Shown: piece by piece, positions 25,310-37,348 of the stretch
Layout: every line of letters starts with the position of its first letter
Position numbering within the stretch: position 1 is the first letter of the stretch
Assembly: GCA_022496205.1 (NCBI GenBank)
Contig: WTXD01000010.1
Span: 434,001 to 498,000 of the forward strand
Length of the DNA stretch: 64,000 bases
Direction of reading: 5' to 3'
From: Gloeopeniophorella convolvens
Lineage: Eukaryota; Basidiomycota; Agaricomycetes; Russulales
Position numbers and translations under genes: made by a program
Notes under the pieces: generated by a model
What the model saw: the letters and a program-made list of their open reading frames with translations, nothing else
The model's database searches: none
What the model was told of the DNA's origin: nothing

Positions 25310-25315
25310 TATAAA
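25310..25315 (+). promoter_or_regulatory. TATA box of TPS-B
   Basis: A TATAAA hexamer lies 84 nt upstream of the TPS-B start codon, placed as in the three paralogues. Confidence 0.6.
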
Positions 25316-25393
25316 GAGGCTCATGGGGCACCGAGGAGAGGCAGGCTCACCGCACTAGCTAAAGCACTCCATCTCAACCCTTCTCTACCCTTC

Positions 25394-26636
25394 ATGTCGG
25401 CCCTTCCTCAGTTCCACCTCCCCAACCCGCTGGCCAAGTGGCCTTGGGTTAGGACCTTAAATCCGCATTATGCAGAGGTCAAGCCAGAGTCTGATGCCTG
25501 GACACATGGGTTCGGAGCCCTCGATGCCAAGTCACAAAGGTCGTTCGACCTCTGTAATTTCGGTGAGCAGGACCTCGTTGCGTATGCCATCTACCGGATG
25601 CCGACACTGCGTGTATAGCGCTCCTCAGCGCCCTGGTTTACCCACTGAATGATAAAGGTCAGTACGAAATCGCCAGTAACGACTGAGACACTCACTGACA
25701 AGTTTGCAGCTGGTCTCCGGGTCGCCTGCGATCTCATGGTGCTCTTCTTCATGTTTGACGAGTTCACCGACAAGGTCGATGGCGAAGGTGCGAGAACCTA
25801 TGCAGACATGGTAATGGACGCCATTCGCAACCCCCAAAAGCCGCGTCCGGAGGGCGAAGTAAAGCTTGGTGAAATGGCGCGACAGTATGGGTGGTTCATT
25901 TGTGCAGCTATTCGGCGGCTGACAACCCCGTCAGGTTCTGGGCACATGCGATCCAGTATGCCAGCCCATCGACGCAGGCGCGCTTCATCAAGACGTTCGA
26001 AGAGTATGTGTACGCGGTGATCGACGAGGCATCCGACCGCACCAGGGGAGAAGTCCGAGGCATCGAGGATTACCTGAAGCTCAGGCGCCTCACAGCTGGA
26101 GGCCATCCATCATTCCTGACTGTGGAAATCGGTCTGAATATACCCGACCATGTGATGACGCACCCCGCATTGGTCGCGCTCCGCAGCCTAGCAGCAGAGT
26201 CCCTGCCACTCACGAATGTAAGCGCTACCGTCCACGAGCAGGTTCACAGTCTAACTTGGACCAGGATACGTACTCGTATAATATCGAACAAGCAGCTGGG
26301 CACGGAGGCCACAATCTGGTCACAGTCGTGATGGCTGAGAAGAACGTGGACCTCGATGGCGCGCTGGACTGGGTTTCGCAGTACCACGGACAAATCCTGT
26401 CCAGGTTCCAAGCACAGAAATTTGGCCTTCCTTCATGGGGTGCAGAGATCGACAACCAGGTCGGCATTTTCGTGGAAAAGCTCGGATATTGGATCCGCGG
26501 GATCGACAGCTGGTCTTTCGAGACTGAGCGGTACTTTGGGTTGAAAGCGAGGGAGATCCAGGAGCATCGAGTGGTGGCATTGCTTCCTAGGGCGAAATCG
26601 TCAGAAGTGACTCCCATGATGGCCCGCTCAGACTAA
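25394..26636 (+). CDS. Terpene synthase TPS-B (sesquiterpene cyclase type)
   Basis: Exons 25394-25562, 25619-25657, 25710-25884, 25935-26217 and 26265-26636 give 345 aa. The first four exons have exactly the lengths of TPS-A (169, 39, 175 and 283 nt) and the same phases. The motifs are intact: FHLPNPLAKWPW N-terminus, DEFTD metal motif, NDTYSYNIEQAAGHGGHN second metal site and ETERYFG. Expected reaction is ionisation and cyclisation of farnesyl diphosphate; the product is unknown. It appears functional. It lies between TPS-A and an MDR reductase that starts 467 bp downstream on the same strand. Confidence 0.92.
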
Positions 26637-27103
26637 CATAGAGACGATGGATTGGCAGTAGAACTTGTAGATGAGATGTCGTGCTCACTTGTCGCAATAC
26701 TCAATTCCTCACCACATGCCTCAACAAAGAAGAAAGTTCTGTCCTATCCTCAGGGTGCCGTGTCGTATCATGTGGCATACGGTGAGTGTATTCCGTTGGT
26801 ATTCCGAGTAATGGCCAAGAGTTCCTCGGTGCTGTGATAGCGGAGTTAAGAAAGCGAAGACGATCGTGATGGCCGGTGGCAAAAGAGACTCCGAAGACGA
26901 CCGTTGGGCGGGTGACACTCGGATGACCGCTGGTGGCCGTGGCAAGCGCAATCCTGCGCAATCATGTTCTGCCAGCTGAATTCGCTAGTCGGCACGGCGC
27001 CGGTAAAGTCGGACCCGGTCATGGCTTCCCCACTGGCATCCCCGCATTTACTGGGTTACTTGGGAACACCATTGACACAAGCCCAGCTCCCCTTCGTACC
27101 ACC
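26637..27103 (+). other. Intergenic, no gene seen
   Basis: This is the promoter region of the MDR reductase, between two co-oriented genes. The frame of the downstream exon stays open to 26933, but the ATG at 27104 sits in an ACCACC context and starts the conserved protein. Confidence 0.55.
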
Positions 27104-28552
27104 ATGAAGGCCTTCGTAATCTCAGAGTACGCGCATCCGTCCAAGATCCAACTCACTCACGATGCTCCGGAGCCTGCGCCCCGCGAGCCTGATGAGTTGC
27201 TCGTCGAAGTGTACAGCGCGGGTTTGAACTTCTTCGATGTGCGTGAACCTTTCGTCTTCAATTCCCCTGGTTTACGATCTTTTACTCATGTTTTTTGCCA
27301 CAGATACTGCAGGCGCAAGGCAAATACCAGACGCAACCGCCGCGTCCGTTCGTGCTCGGCGCCGAGTTCGCCGGCACGGTCGTCTCAGCGCCGTCGGGGA
27401 GTGCCTACAAGCGCGGCGACCGTGTATTCGGTAGTGCCCAGGGAACGTTCGGCGAGCGTGTCGTCACGAAAGAGGCCGCGGTGCTACCGCTGCCTGACAA
27501 CCTCACTTTTGACCAGGGCGCAGGTGCGTCTGCGCGCATGGCCGCGCACGTCGGACACAAACTCATACGAGAATAGGGCTCTTTGTCACATACCCGACGA
27601 GCTATGAGGCGCTCGTGGGTCGCGCGGAGCTGAAGGCAGGTGGGTGTAGTTGTTTTCTGCTGGACGCTGGCGATGCTCAATGCGGTTTGGGACCCTTTCA
27701 AACCGTGGGGTTTGCTCTGTATTCAGGTGAATGGCTTCTTGTGCTGGCAGCAGCGGGTGGTGTCGGCATAGCCGCTGTCCAGATTGGCAAAGGTGCGAAG
27801 CCGGTTTGCAACGATTCATTCCTGCATAACGTTAATCGTGTCGCACGACCCACTAGCGCTCGGGGCGCGTGTGATAGCTTGCGCGTCCCCCGGTAAGCTC
27901 GACGTCGTACGTAAGTTCGGAGGCGCAGACTTTGTCGTCGACTATACGAAGGAAGGTTGGCAAAAAGAGGTGCTCAAGATCACTGACGGACGCGGCGTTG
28001 AGGTCGTGTATGATCCTGTCGGACGTATCAAGGGTACGTGCTATTTCTGTTTGCGCCATGCCACAAAGCCGCAGCCGTTGATTGCATTCCTTGCAGACGC
28101 GTTGAAATGCACAGCGTGGGGCGGACGTGCGCTCGTCGTCGGGTTCGCTGGTGGAGAAATCGAGAAAGTACGTGAATCCGACCGCGGACGGACGCCCATA
28201 GGCGCTTCATGCTGACTGATGCGTATAGCTCCCGCTCAACCTTGTGCTCCTCAAGCATGTTTCGATTATCGGCATTTTCTGGGGCTCTTACGCAGGTAGC
28301 TACCATTTGCCTCGTTGCCTCACCCCACATCATGTGCTCACCCTGTTCACAGTGAAGAATCGCAAGCGAATGCCGGTGGTATGGAAAGAGCTACTGGAAC
28401 TCCTCGGGTCCGGTCGCTTGAAGCCAGTGATTTACGATGCCAACTACACGCTAGAGACGCTCAGCCAAGGGTTGCAGGACCTTGAGAGCCGCAAGACATG
28501 GGGAAAGGCGATTGTTCGTGTGCGCGAGCCGGCAGCCCGGAGCAAACTCTGA
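27104..28552 (+). CDS. Quinone-oxidoreductase-like MDR enzyme
   Basis: Eight exons (27104-27238, 27304-27523, 27577-27639, 27727-27792, 27857-28033, 28097-28167, 28229-28295, 28353-28552) give 332 aa. The protein is a medium-chain dehydrogenase/reductase of the zinc-free quinone oxidoreductase (zeta-crystallin) branch. It has a GroES-like N-terminal half (PFVLGAEFAGTVV, KRGDRVFG) and a Rossmann half with the nucleotide loop AAAGGVGIAAVQIGKALGA. There are no catalytic zinc cysteines. It should reduce quinones or other alpha,beta-unsaturated carbonyls with NADPH in the cytosol or mitochondrion. The closest resemblance is to quinone oxidoreductase-like protein 2. Proximity to TPS-A and TPS-B is suggestive but is not evidence for a terpenoid role. 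Confidence 0.88.
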
Positions 28553-29023
28553 GTTCCTTATCGGGAGGGGCGTTGTACTTATTTGTCGTCGAGGTCGCGT
28601 TTACAGTTTGGATACGACCGCCTCTTGACGCGCCACGAGCTTGTTTCCCCTGCAAACGTTCTTACTCGACGTTCTAAGTCGGAAAGGACGCAGAGTCACG
28701 ACCCTGGAACTCCCCACGCACATCTGCAGGTCAACAGGCTGCAGGCAGCTGACACGACACACTGATGTGTGATTTCGAGTCTATTAGAGCCGGGACGCGC
28801 ACCGGATTAGGATGTTGTGCCCTGAGGGCGTTATCTCATGGCGTTGTTCGTGTAGCTTCCTTTCCCATCGCGCCTTGCGCCTTGTCGGGCAAACGAGGCC
28901 GGCCGCAGAGCAGAGTCGGTTTCGTCTGTCCCACCGCCATCTGGTGAGTAGGTGAGGTCCCGTCGATTCCAACGCCCCCGCCCTTACAATCAGCCCAGAC
29001 GCCTGACCGCGACTGCAACCACC
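28553..29023. other. Intergenic, no gene seen
   Basis: This is 3' flank of the reductase and promoter of the next gene, with no supported open frame. Confidence 0.55.
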
Positions 29024-32000
29024 ATGCACGTTCTGTTGCGCCTGTCTGTCGCGTGGGCCGTTGCCCTGCTGCTGTTGCTGTTCCCAGCCCCAACAACCGC
29101 TCAGACGTTGTCAGACCTCCTCTTCTTTGCCCCGGTCCCTCTAGAGGTCCGCTCGCCCTACCTGAACTTCTGGACACCTGCGTCTGCAACGAGCAACACC
29201 ACTGTGAGCACCGCGGCGGAAGCACAGGCGCAATTCTTCTTCACCGACGCGGTACGTGAACCTGTTCCTACCCACGCACCGCAGCGGCGATGGTGGCATC
29301 AGCGTCGTACTGATACACATGCTACCCGCAGTTCGCAGGACGCACGGTCCTTATCCGCATCGACGGCGTCACGCATGCGATCTTTGGGCAGCTCCCGCTG
29401 GCTAACCAAACGAATGTTACCGGCGTATTCGTCACTCCCACCCGCACGACATTCACCTTCCAAATAGGGCCCCTGGAGCTCTCAGCCGCGTTCTTTAGCC
29501 CCATAGAGGCGAGTTGCGCGTCGTCCTGTTTCCATCCGGGCATGTATATCTGACCAGCAGATGCATACGGCAGCCCGGAGACTGGGTGCGACAGTCCACC
29601 CCATTCGCGTACTGGTACCTCGAGATGGGAGTCACTGACGGAAAAGCACACGACGTCCAAATATATGCCCACGTGCAAACATGTGAGTCCATATGTTATA
29701 TCTGGGGCCGTTGCTGATGTCCTGATACCTTCTAGCCGACTTCTTCTTGACAGACGGGAACTCGAATGTCACCTTTTCGACATGGGCGACTGGTCAAAGC
29801 TTGTACCATGAAGTCCAGCTGCAGGATCAACGGTTGTTTTCCGAGAATGCTCAAGGGCAGGCAGAGTGGGGGGCGCTATATTTCACGACGGCAATGGTAC
29901 GTGAATCAATTGCATCTCTGCTTCCATGAGGTACTCAGATAGATGCACAGAACGACGACGACGTCACATACGATATAGGCTCGGAAGACAGCTTGGTACA
30001 CAGCTTCTCTGTTCAGGGCAATTTGAAGACCCCGCCGGCCACAGCCACGGTTATTGAGGGTACAACCAAGTCAGTGCCTGACATTCCGCAATATTCATTA
30101 TTATCCCTAATATGATGGATAGCACCTCGTCCGTGTTTGCCCTCGTCCGAAATCTGGGCACCGTGACGACCAACTCGAGCGCCGTCTTCAGTCTCGGCTT
30201 TGTTCAGAGCCCCGCAATCCAATTCGCACACCCTAGCGGTGGTACTCAATTACGAGTGCCGTACTTCCATACTAAGTACGTCGCCATCGGAGACCTGGTG
30301 CGTTCGTGTGTGCCACCGCAGAGTGTTGTCGTCGACTGATACCTGTTAGATCGATGCTTTTTTGGGCGATTTCAGCAGTGCTTGGCAGCGTGGACTCCAC
30401 TTGGAGAGCCAGATTGATATCAACAGCGCGGGGCTTCCTTCCGACTACCTCAGCCTGTTGGGCATAGCGACTCGACTGACCATGAGCTCGGCCGTGCTGA
30501 CGGCTGGGACTCTCAGTGATGGCACAGTGGACGGGACAGACGTGACAATGTTCATGAAGAACATAGGTGCGCTAACCGGCAGGTGCGTTCACGGGTCTCT
30601 CAGTTTAGCCTGGCGTCTCAAGTTTGTTTGCAGCAACCGCGTGACGCCGGTGGAAGTGCTCTACTCGGCGTTCCCTACGTTCATGTACTTCGACCCGACT
30701 CTTGGCGCGCTGCTCCTGGAGCCTCTGCTTGAGTATCAAACGTCTTCACACTACACCCGACCATACGCCATGCCCGACGCCGGTGAGTTCTCTCTGGTTG
30801 CTCTCTGGTGGGCTCCTTCACGGGCCTACCACTAGGCACTTTCTATCCCAACACGACTTTCTCGAACGTCATCCACCTCCAAGGAGTCGAGCGTAAGGCT
30901 CATTCATCGTTTACTTCAAGTAACTTGACTCATATGGCATTTTGTTCAGAGACTGCCAATATGTTGATTATGACATACGCCTACTCTCGTATAAGTGGAG
31001 ATGGCTCCCTCATTAACGCTTATGTCCGTCCACCGCAGTTGTACTCATCCCGCCATTAGCTCACTTGGATTCCTCTAGTACGAGGTCCTGGCGGGTTGGG
31101 CAGATTACCTCATCGAGAGCACACTCTTCACGGAGACCCAGTTAGTACATGCTGGTATATACCCACGGCAGCCTACTGAACGCCACGTAGGGTCTCTGCA
31201 GACGGCCTGGAAATCAGCAACCAAACCAATTTGGCGGTCAAGGGCATCATCGCGCTCAAGGCCATGTCCGTCATGAGCGCCTCTGCCGGGGTGGAGTCCG
31301 ACAGTTCGAAGTTCTCGGTACGCGCAAACTTGGGCTCCCGAGGCTACATGTCGCTGAGCAGTCGTCACCAGTCCGTCGCCACCTCCTACATCAACCAGTG
31401 GAAGGAGCTGGCACTGGGCTCGGACAATCACGTGCTCGCGCAGTACGGCAACGAGTCGTCCTGGTCGTTAGCGTACAACATGTTCGTGGACAAGTGGCTG
31501 CAGACCGAGCTCATTGGCGAGGACGTGCGTGCCACAGCTCCCGCGATACCCGGGTTCTAAGATGCGAGCACACCGCAGATTTTCACCGCGCACTCGAACT
31601 TCCTGAAGCACGTCAACATCACCATCGCACCGCTCACCTTTAGCATCGCGGGCATCGGCATCCCGTTCGACAGCTTCCGGCCGAACAACATCAGCTACAG
31701 TGCGTCCTGCCGTTGCGGTGTATCGTTCCCGCAGCGCGCTGATTGCCCGCGCACAGGCTCGAACATGTTCGCCGCGGGCTACGCCGACTTGGCGCTGCAG
31801 AACACGCTCATCTCGGCGATGAGGTCGGAGCCGCTCACGGAGGAAGTCAGCATCAACGACGACTCGCTGACAGCATGGTCCCGAAGGTGCGCCTCCCGCC
31901 TCCGCCCACCTCGGCGCGGACCCCGAACTCACCCCCGCGCAGCGCGGACCTCGGCGCGGCCTTTGCACCCCTCGTCCTGACGTGCGTCACGCCCCTCCCT

Positions 32001-32425
32001 CTCTCCCCGAGCACGGAACGCTGACCCGACGCCCCCGCCCACCCAGTGTGCCCTCGAACGGCATCCACGGCAACGCCTCCGCCCCCGCTTCGCGCGCAGG
32101 CGGGCACTCCTCCGCGGCGCGCAAGGCCGGCATCGCGCTCGGGTGCCTCGCGCTCGCGACGGTGCTCCTCGGCCTGCTGTACACGTACCGCCGCCGGCGC
32201 CGCGTGCGCGGCGCGCTCGCCGCCGCGCGCATGCGCTTCCGCCCGGGCCACCGCGCGAAGCGCGACAGCAACGCGGGCATGCTCGGCGTGGGCGTGGGCG
32301 CGGGCGCGGGCGACGAGGACGACATGATGAAGCTCGACTTTATACCGTACAGCAAGTCGGACGCGGTGCGCGTGCGGCGCGAGGCGGGGTGGAAGAACCT
32401 CGAGGACTACGAGTACGACGGCTAG
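29024..32425 (+). CDS. Glutaminase-A-like protein with membrane anchor
   Basis: Fifteen exons (29024-29251, 29332-29508, 29574-29682, 29736-29896, 29939-30069, 30123-30297, 30350-30582, 30634-30782, 30836-30892, 30950-31023, 31079-31140, 31191-31524, 31579-31699, 31757-31886, 32047-32425) give 839 aa. A signal peptide (LLLLLFPAPTTAQ) is followed by the body of fungal glutaminase GtaA (DUF5127/DUF4965/DUF1793): PLEVRSPYLNFW, TPTRTTFTF, SPIEPGDWVRQSTPFAYWYL, TANMLIMTYAY and NQTNLAVKGIIALKAMS. The enzyme class hydrolyses glutamine outside the cell. After the catalytic region come a Ser/Gly linker, one transmembrane helix (AGIALGCLALATVLLGLLYTY) and an Arg-rich cytosolic tail of about 80 residues. 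Intron 2 (29509-29573) needs a GC donor: GAG|GCGAGT joins ...SPIE to PGDW in frame. Confidence 0.88.
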
Positions 32426-32903
32426 GAGCCGGTCGGTGCGCGCGTCGCTCGGGCTCGATCTGTCTCGATCTGTTGTACTTTTGCTGCTTGCTTGCTCACG
32501 CACACGACCGCTTGTACGTGACTCTGTCTGTCTGTTGCCCTTCTTGTTTTTCCCTCTGCACCACCGCTCTGTTTGTGTGTAGGTAGTCACATAGCTAGCG
32601 CCCACCTTTGTGTACATATACTCCCCCACCCATTCATTCAATCAATCAATCAATCATGACTTCACGCCACCATGCATCACCAATCACCACCGCCGTCCCC
32701 CTGTCTCCGCCCGAGTGACACCCGCCCACCCACGGACAGGCAGCCCAAAGACCGAGATCGATCCACCCAGCAAGCAGAAGCTCTATTTCGTCTATCGAGG
32801 ATAGTTACTAGTCCATGAGTGTACATACATCATCGCTCGCTCAGCACCGCACGACGCAGCGAAGGGGGGGTATACCGAAGCAGATACACAAGCAGCGGCG
32901 CGC
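32426..32903. other. Convergent 3' flank
   Basis: This lies between the stops of the glutaminase-like gene and the kinase. It is pyrimidine-rich, with short ATCA and ATTC direct repeats near 32,630-32,655. No gene was seen. Confidence 0.55.
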
Positions 32904-35860
32904 CTACGCCTTGCCGTCGTCGTCGTCGTCATCGTCGTCGTCGCTCTCGGGCGGCTCGTCATGCACCGCCCACGACGGCCGCCGCCGGCGCACCTCGATC
33001 GGCGGGCCCTCCTCCTCGCCCTCCTCGCTCCCGCTCACATCGCTGTCCTCCTCCACATACACCGCGCCGCCGCACCTGCCGCCCACCACCACCTCTTCCT
33101 CCTCCTCCTCGTCCCCATAGTCCGTCCCGAACGCCGCCCCGCCGCTGTGCCGGAACACCGCCGGCGCGACCGCCGCTGCGAGCGCCGCCGCGCGCCGCGC
33201 ACGCGCATGCGCGTCCTCCGAGTTGCGCGCAAAGAAGCTGTCCGAGTCGTCGTCCGAGTCGCCGTCCGAGCCCGCGCCGTCGCCGTCGCCGTCCCCGTCC
33301 TCCGAGGAAAAGCTGAGCCGCACGCGCGGGCTCGGCACGAGCGCGCCCGCGCTCCCGCTCGGCGTCGGCGGCAGCGGCGCGAGCGCAAAGCCGCCCGCGC
33401 CGACGACGACGACGTCCGCGTCGAGCGGCTCCTCCGCGTCGCCCGCGCCCGAGTGCAGGCTCGCCGCGTCGTGCGCCGCGAGCCGGCCGTACTCGCCGAC
33501 GTCGCCCCAGCTCGACGCGCGCATCGCCGCGCCCGCGCCCGCGCCGGCCGAGATGTCCGCGAGCACGGCGGGCGGCACGGCGCTCTGCGGCGCGGGCGGC
33601 GTCGCGGGCGCCGAGGTTTGCGAGGGCGCGTCGCGCCGCCAGCGCAGCGACGTGAACGAGAAGCGGCTCTTTGGGCGCGTGTCGAGCTCGCCGCCGCCGC
33701 CGCCGGGGCTGAACGAGCGCACTGACGCCGAGCCTGGGCCCGGGTCGGGCGCGGCGAGGAGCGAGCCCGAGCCGCGCCGCCGTGTGGGCGCCTTGGACAG
33801 GTGCAGGCCGCCCGTGCTGTTCGACGCCGCAAGCGGGCGCGTGTCGGTCGACTTGGAACGCGCGGGCGGGCGGGACAGGTCCGCCGCCGAACGGTGCACG
33901 GCCGTCGAGCTCGTGCGCGAGCTGGATGTCTCCGGCGGATGCTGGTGTTGCTGGCGCTGCTTGCCCGTGGGTTGTGCCGAGGCCCCCGCGGCGGACTGTT
34001 GCGCGCGCGGCCGGCGGTGCGTCTGCGTGTGCGCGTCCTTCTTAGTCGCATAGCGGCTCATGCTGACCGTGGGCAACGAACGCACGCCGACGTCATCCGA
34101 GTCCGAGTGGCCGTCAGCGGAGCGGAACGAGCGCTGTGGGCGCACGGTGCGCAGGAGCGACGAGAGGCGGTTCGTCAGGCGCTGGCGCCAGCGGAAGCGC
34201 ATGGGCGAGACCGCGTCCGAAATCGCGTCTTCCGTCACCGCGGCCGAGATCTTGCTGTCTGGGACCGTCTCCCGGACCCAGCGCGCGTGGTCGGGGATGT
34301 CGCGGAGGAACCAGCGGTGGCGCTATGAATAGGAATGAGGGCGTCAGTTTCGGGGTGGCGATAAGACAAGCGCGCGTGTGTGGCTACCTTGACTTCATTC
34401 AGAGTGACGCGCTTGCTTGCGTCCTTCTCGAGTATTCGCTCGAGGAGCTTGATGATCTCAGCTCCTTCGGAGCAGGGCTTGTCGTCGAGGCACTTGTGGT
34501 GTCTGCCCTGGGCGGGGATGCGGTCCTGCCCCATAAAGGGCTCCACGTCCCAGTCCTGTGTGCAGATGACACCATATAGAGCAAATTCGTGGTTGCTTTC
34601 CACACGAAACGGGGTCTTGCCAAAGAGAAGACAGTAGAGCGTAACGCCGAGTGCCCATACGTCGATTGCCTTGGTGATGGGTGGACGGTGCGGTGGGGGC
34701 GCGTGGAGCGTCGTCGCAGAGTTGGAGCCATCCGCTAATGCCTCCGAGGATGAGGGCAGCGGTACCTCGGTGCCAAAGTCGTAGATCACCTCGGGCGCAA
34801 GGAACGAGGGAGTGCCCGCGGTCTTGCAGAGTTCCGAGTCGTCAAACAGTAACTGCAGGTCGGCATCCGACCCATTCGTCGTCGTCGGACCGGGCGCTGA
34901 CTGGTCCTTGCCCGATCCAGCGAACCGTTGCGCTGCTGATATATGAGCAACGCCAAAATCGGTAATCTTCACTGTGCGACGGTCGGACGTCCACATAAGG
35001 TTGGCAGGCTTGATGTCGCGGTGGATGATGCCCTGGAAGTGCACTAGAGGCGCGAGTCAGCGCATGAGCAAGAACGGCGAGGGTAGCGGATGGACGGACG
35101 GTACTCGAGCCCGAGGATGACATCTCTGCATATTCGGCGCGACTGGTCGACCCGTAACACAGGATTGCCTTCTTGATCACGCCACTTGATTTCGCCTCCA
35201 CCGAGAAACTCCATAACTGAGACATGGGCAGTAGTCAGCACGCCAACTGAGGAAGCGTGATACGGCGCAGAGATGTGGCCATGCAAGGCAGGTGGGAGAG
35301 CCAAGGACACGGGCACAACGAGCGGGAGATGACAAAAGGGGCGAGAGGGACTCACCCATGTACACTTTTTGGTACAGCTTGTCGTCTATGACTTCTAGTA
35401 AGCGTACAACGTGGGGATGCCGGCAGAGCTTCATGACAGCGATCTCCTTTCTGATTTTGTACTCCTGGCTGCCGAGGTTGTCAGTGACAGGGAGGTGGGG
35501 GCCCGAGCGGGGGATTTTCTTTCGCTTGAGCTGGTTGAGGCGGTCTGCGCGGGGGTTGTGGCGCGAGACGACCTTGATGGCCTGGAGAAGACGCGGTCAG
35601 CTGGCGGCACGTGTGGGCGCGGAGGGGGCACAGTAGGTGGGACGTACGACTTCGGTGTTATTCTGAGTGAGGTCCCAGCACTTGTAGACGGTGCCGTGCT
35701 GGCCCTTGCCCACAGAGGGCCCGCGAAGATACTGGTTGAGGATGATGCCCCTGCCTGCGGTGTCAGCGGCCCTGCCCTGCTGGACCCTATGTGTGATGCG
35801 GACAGCAATTGCGGGGTCGAAGGGGGGATGGCTCATGACCTGGAGATCGTCCGGGTCCAT
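32904..35860 (-). CDS. CaMKK-type serine/threonine protein kinase
   Basis: Exons in order (35860-35648, 35581-35356, 35216-35100, 35043-34388, 34322-32904) give 876 aa. The kinase domain spans about residues 43-410: glycine loop GKGQHGTV, lysine in AIKVV, HRDIKPANL catalytic loop, DFGVAH, a long activation segment and FLAPEV. The RKEIAVMKLCRHPHVVRLLEVIDD stretch and the position of the insert suggest the fungal Ca2+/calmodulin-dependent kinase kinase group (Ssp1/CmkC type), which activates CaMK and AMPK-type kinases; this finer placement is inference. The C-terminal 450 residues are disordered, Ser/Arg/Ala-rich, and end in a run of Asp residues encoded by GAC repeats (32,913-32,942). Antisense GC-rich frames over this region are shadows. 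Confidence 0.85.
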
Positions 35861-37348
35861 TGTGAGGGAAGCATGAAAGAACGGGGCAAGGCAAGAGAGC
35901 AACAGAGAGACGAAGATGGTGGTAGGAAGCCAGGGCGAGAGAGGCGAGAGAGAGGCGAGAGAGGCGACGAGTCGAGGTGATGGAGCGAGGCCAACGCAGA
36001 AACGAGACGCGCTCTTGGCCACGGCTCTGCCACGGCCGATAACTAAGTATTAAATCAACGATTAATCGCGCATTCAATTACGGCGTCCTATTCATTCGTC
36101 GCTACGCAGCGCTACGTCGCTTTCTTTGCTTTCCTACAACTCTTTCTACTGCGCTCACCGCGGACACACACACCGGTCCTCTTCTTTGACTCCTCCCATC
36201 ACCTGCAAACACACATCATCCCCATAAGCAACAATAAAATCATCTCGCTTTCGCCGTGATTGACACCCCCCCGCCTTCCTGGTGACATAACCCACGAAAC
36301 GAGGGTCCCCCTCCAACACGAGCATCCAACGCCCCGATCGAAGCGAGCCAGCCCCAGGCGCCGCCTCGTCCGCATACAACCGCAGCGATCAAGACAGCGA
36401 CCCAGACTCACCGATTGAACATGCGCCCCGCAGCCCTGCGCACGACGATAGTCAGCACATCGCACGATTGATCATGACATCGCGCGCCGCCGCCGCATCA
36501 GGCTGTCATCACGGCCGACATGCGCACCTTCCACGTCGTCTTTCCGCACTTGCCGCACGTCACAGCGTAGCACGCGTTCACAGGGCCGGCTTGAGTGGCG
36601 CTATACATTGGAGTGAAGGAGCGAAAAAGATCTGGGGTGCAGATGTAGATAAGAGAATGTGCCCTTGGAACGGGCGAGTCAGCATATATGCGCTCCCGGG
36701 CCACAGCTGCCATATGCGCGCGAGCGCAGAGGGAAGCTGCCACCGGCTAGGCACGCACGTACGTTTCGAGGCCTGCGCAGGTCGCGAGGATCAGAACGAG
36801 ACAGAGAAGGGAAGACAAGTCGCAGCCCTTCGCAGCCGTTTTGATCTGCCGTCCGCGCCGACCCTGCGCGACGATTATCCCCCGCACGTGCTCCCCGTGA
36901 TCGACGCGTCCGACGTCTCCTCCCGCGACAACACTCGGAACGGTCCTCTCTCTCCCTTTGCTACCGGTCCAGGCGTGAGCGAGCACTGGTCGCCGCGTAT
37001 TGGGTACATCAATTATACAGTACATCAGACTGCACAAACACGCACACGGTAGACTCGGCGGAAAAGCGAAATGCCCTCAGCGCATCTATGTAGTATGTAA
37101 TCAAGCGCTGCGTGTCCAGCGGAATCCCCTCGAGCGTAACCAATACCCTGCGCGCCATTACATACACCCCGCACCGACGCCGCGTCCGCCCAAGCAAGCA
37201 CTCGGCGCGCCAGTCCCTGATAGAAGCCACCACAGACGCTCTGCTTCTCCGCACTCACGCCATTACGTGACGCGTGCACCCCAAATCCCCCCAGGCTCCT
37301 TTGCGAGCACAGCACATGTGTTATTCGCCCGCAGCGCACCAAGCACAG
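35861..37348. other. 1.5-kb intergenic between two minus-strand genes
   Basis: This holds the kinase promoter and the 3' flank of the UPF0014 gene. It is pyrimidine-rich near 36,060-36,200. No phase-compatible exon chain or protein motif was seen. Confidence 0.5.

Noticed and set aside
33035..34051. 338-aa Arg-rich frame overlapping the kinase C-terminus
   Set aside because: Alternative frame of the same GC-rich DNA; the kinase frame is continuous with the catalytic domain.
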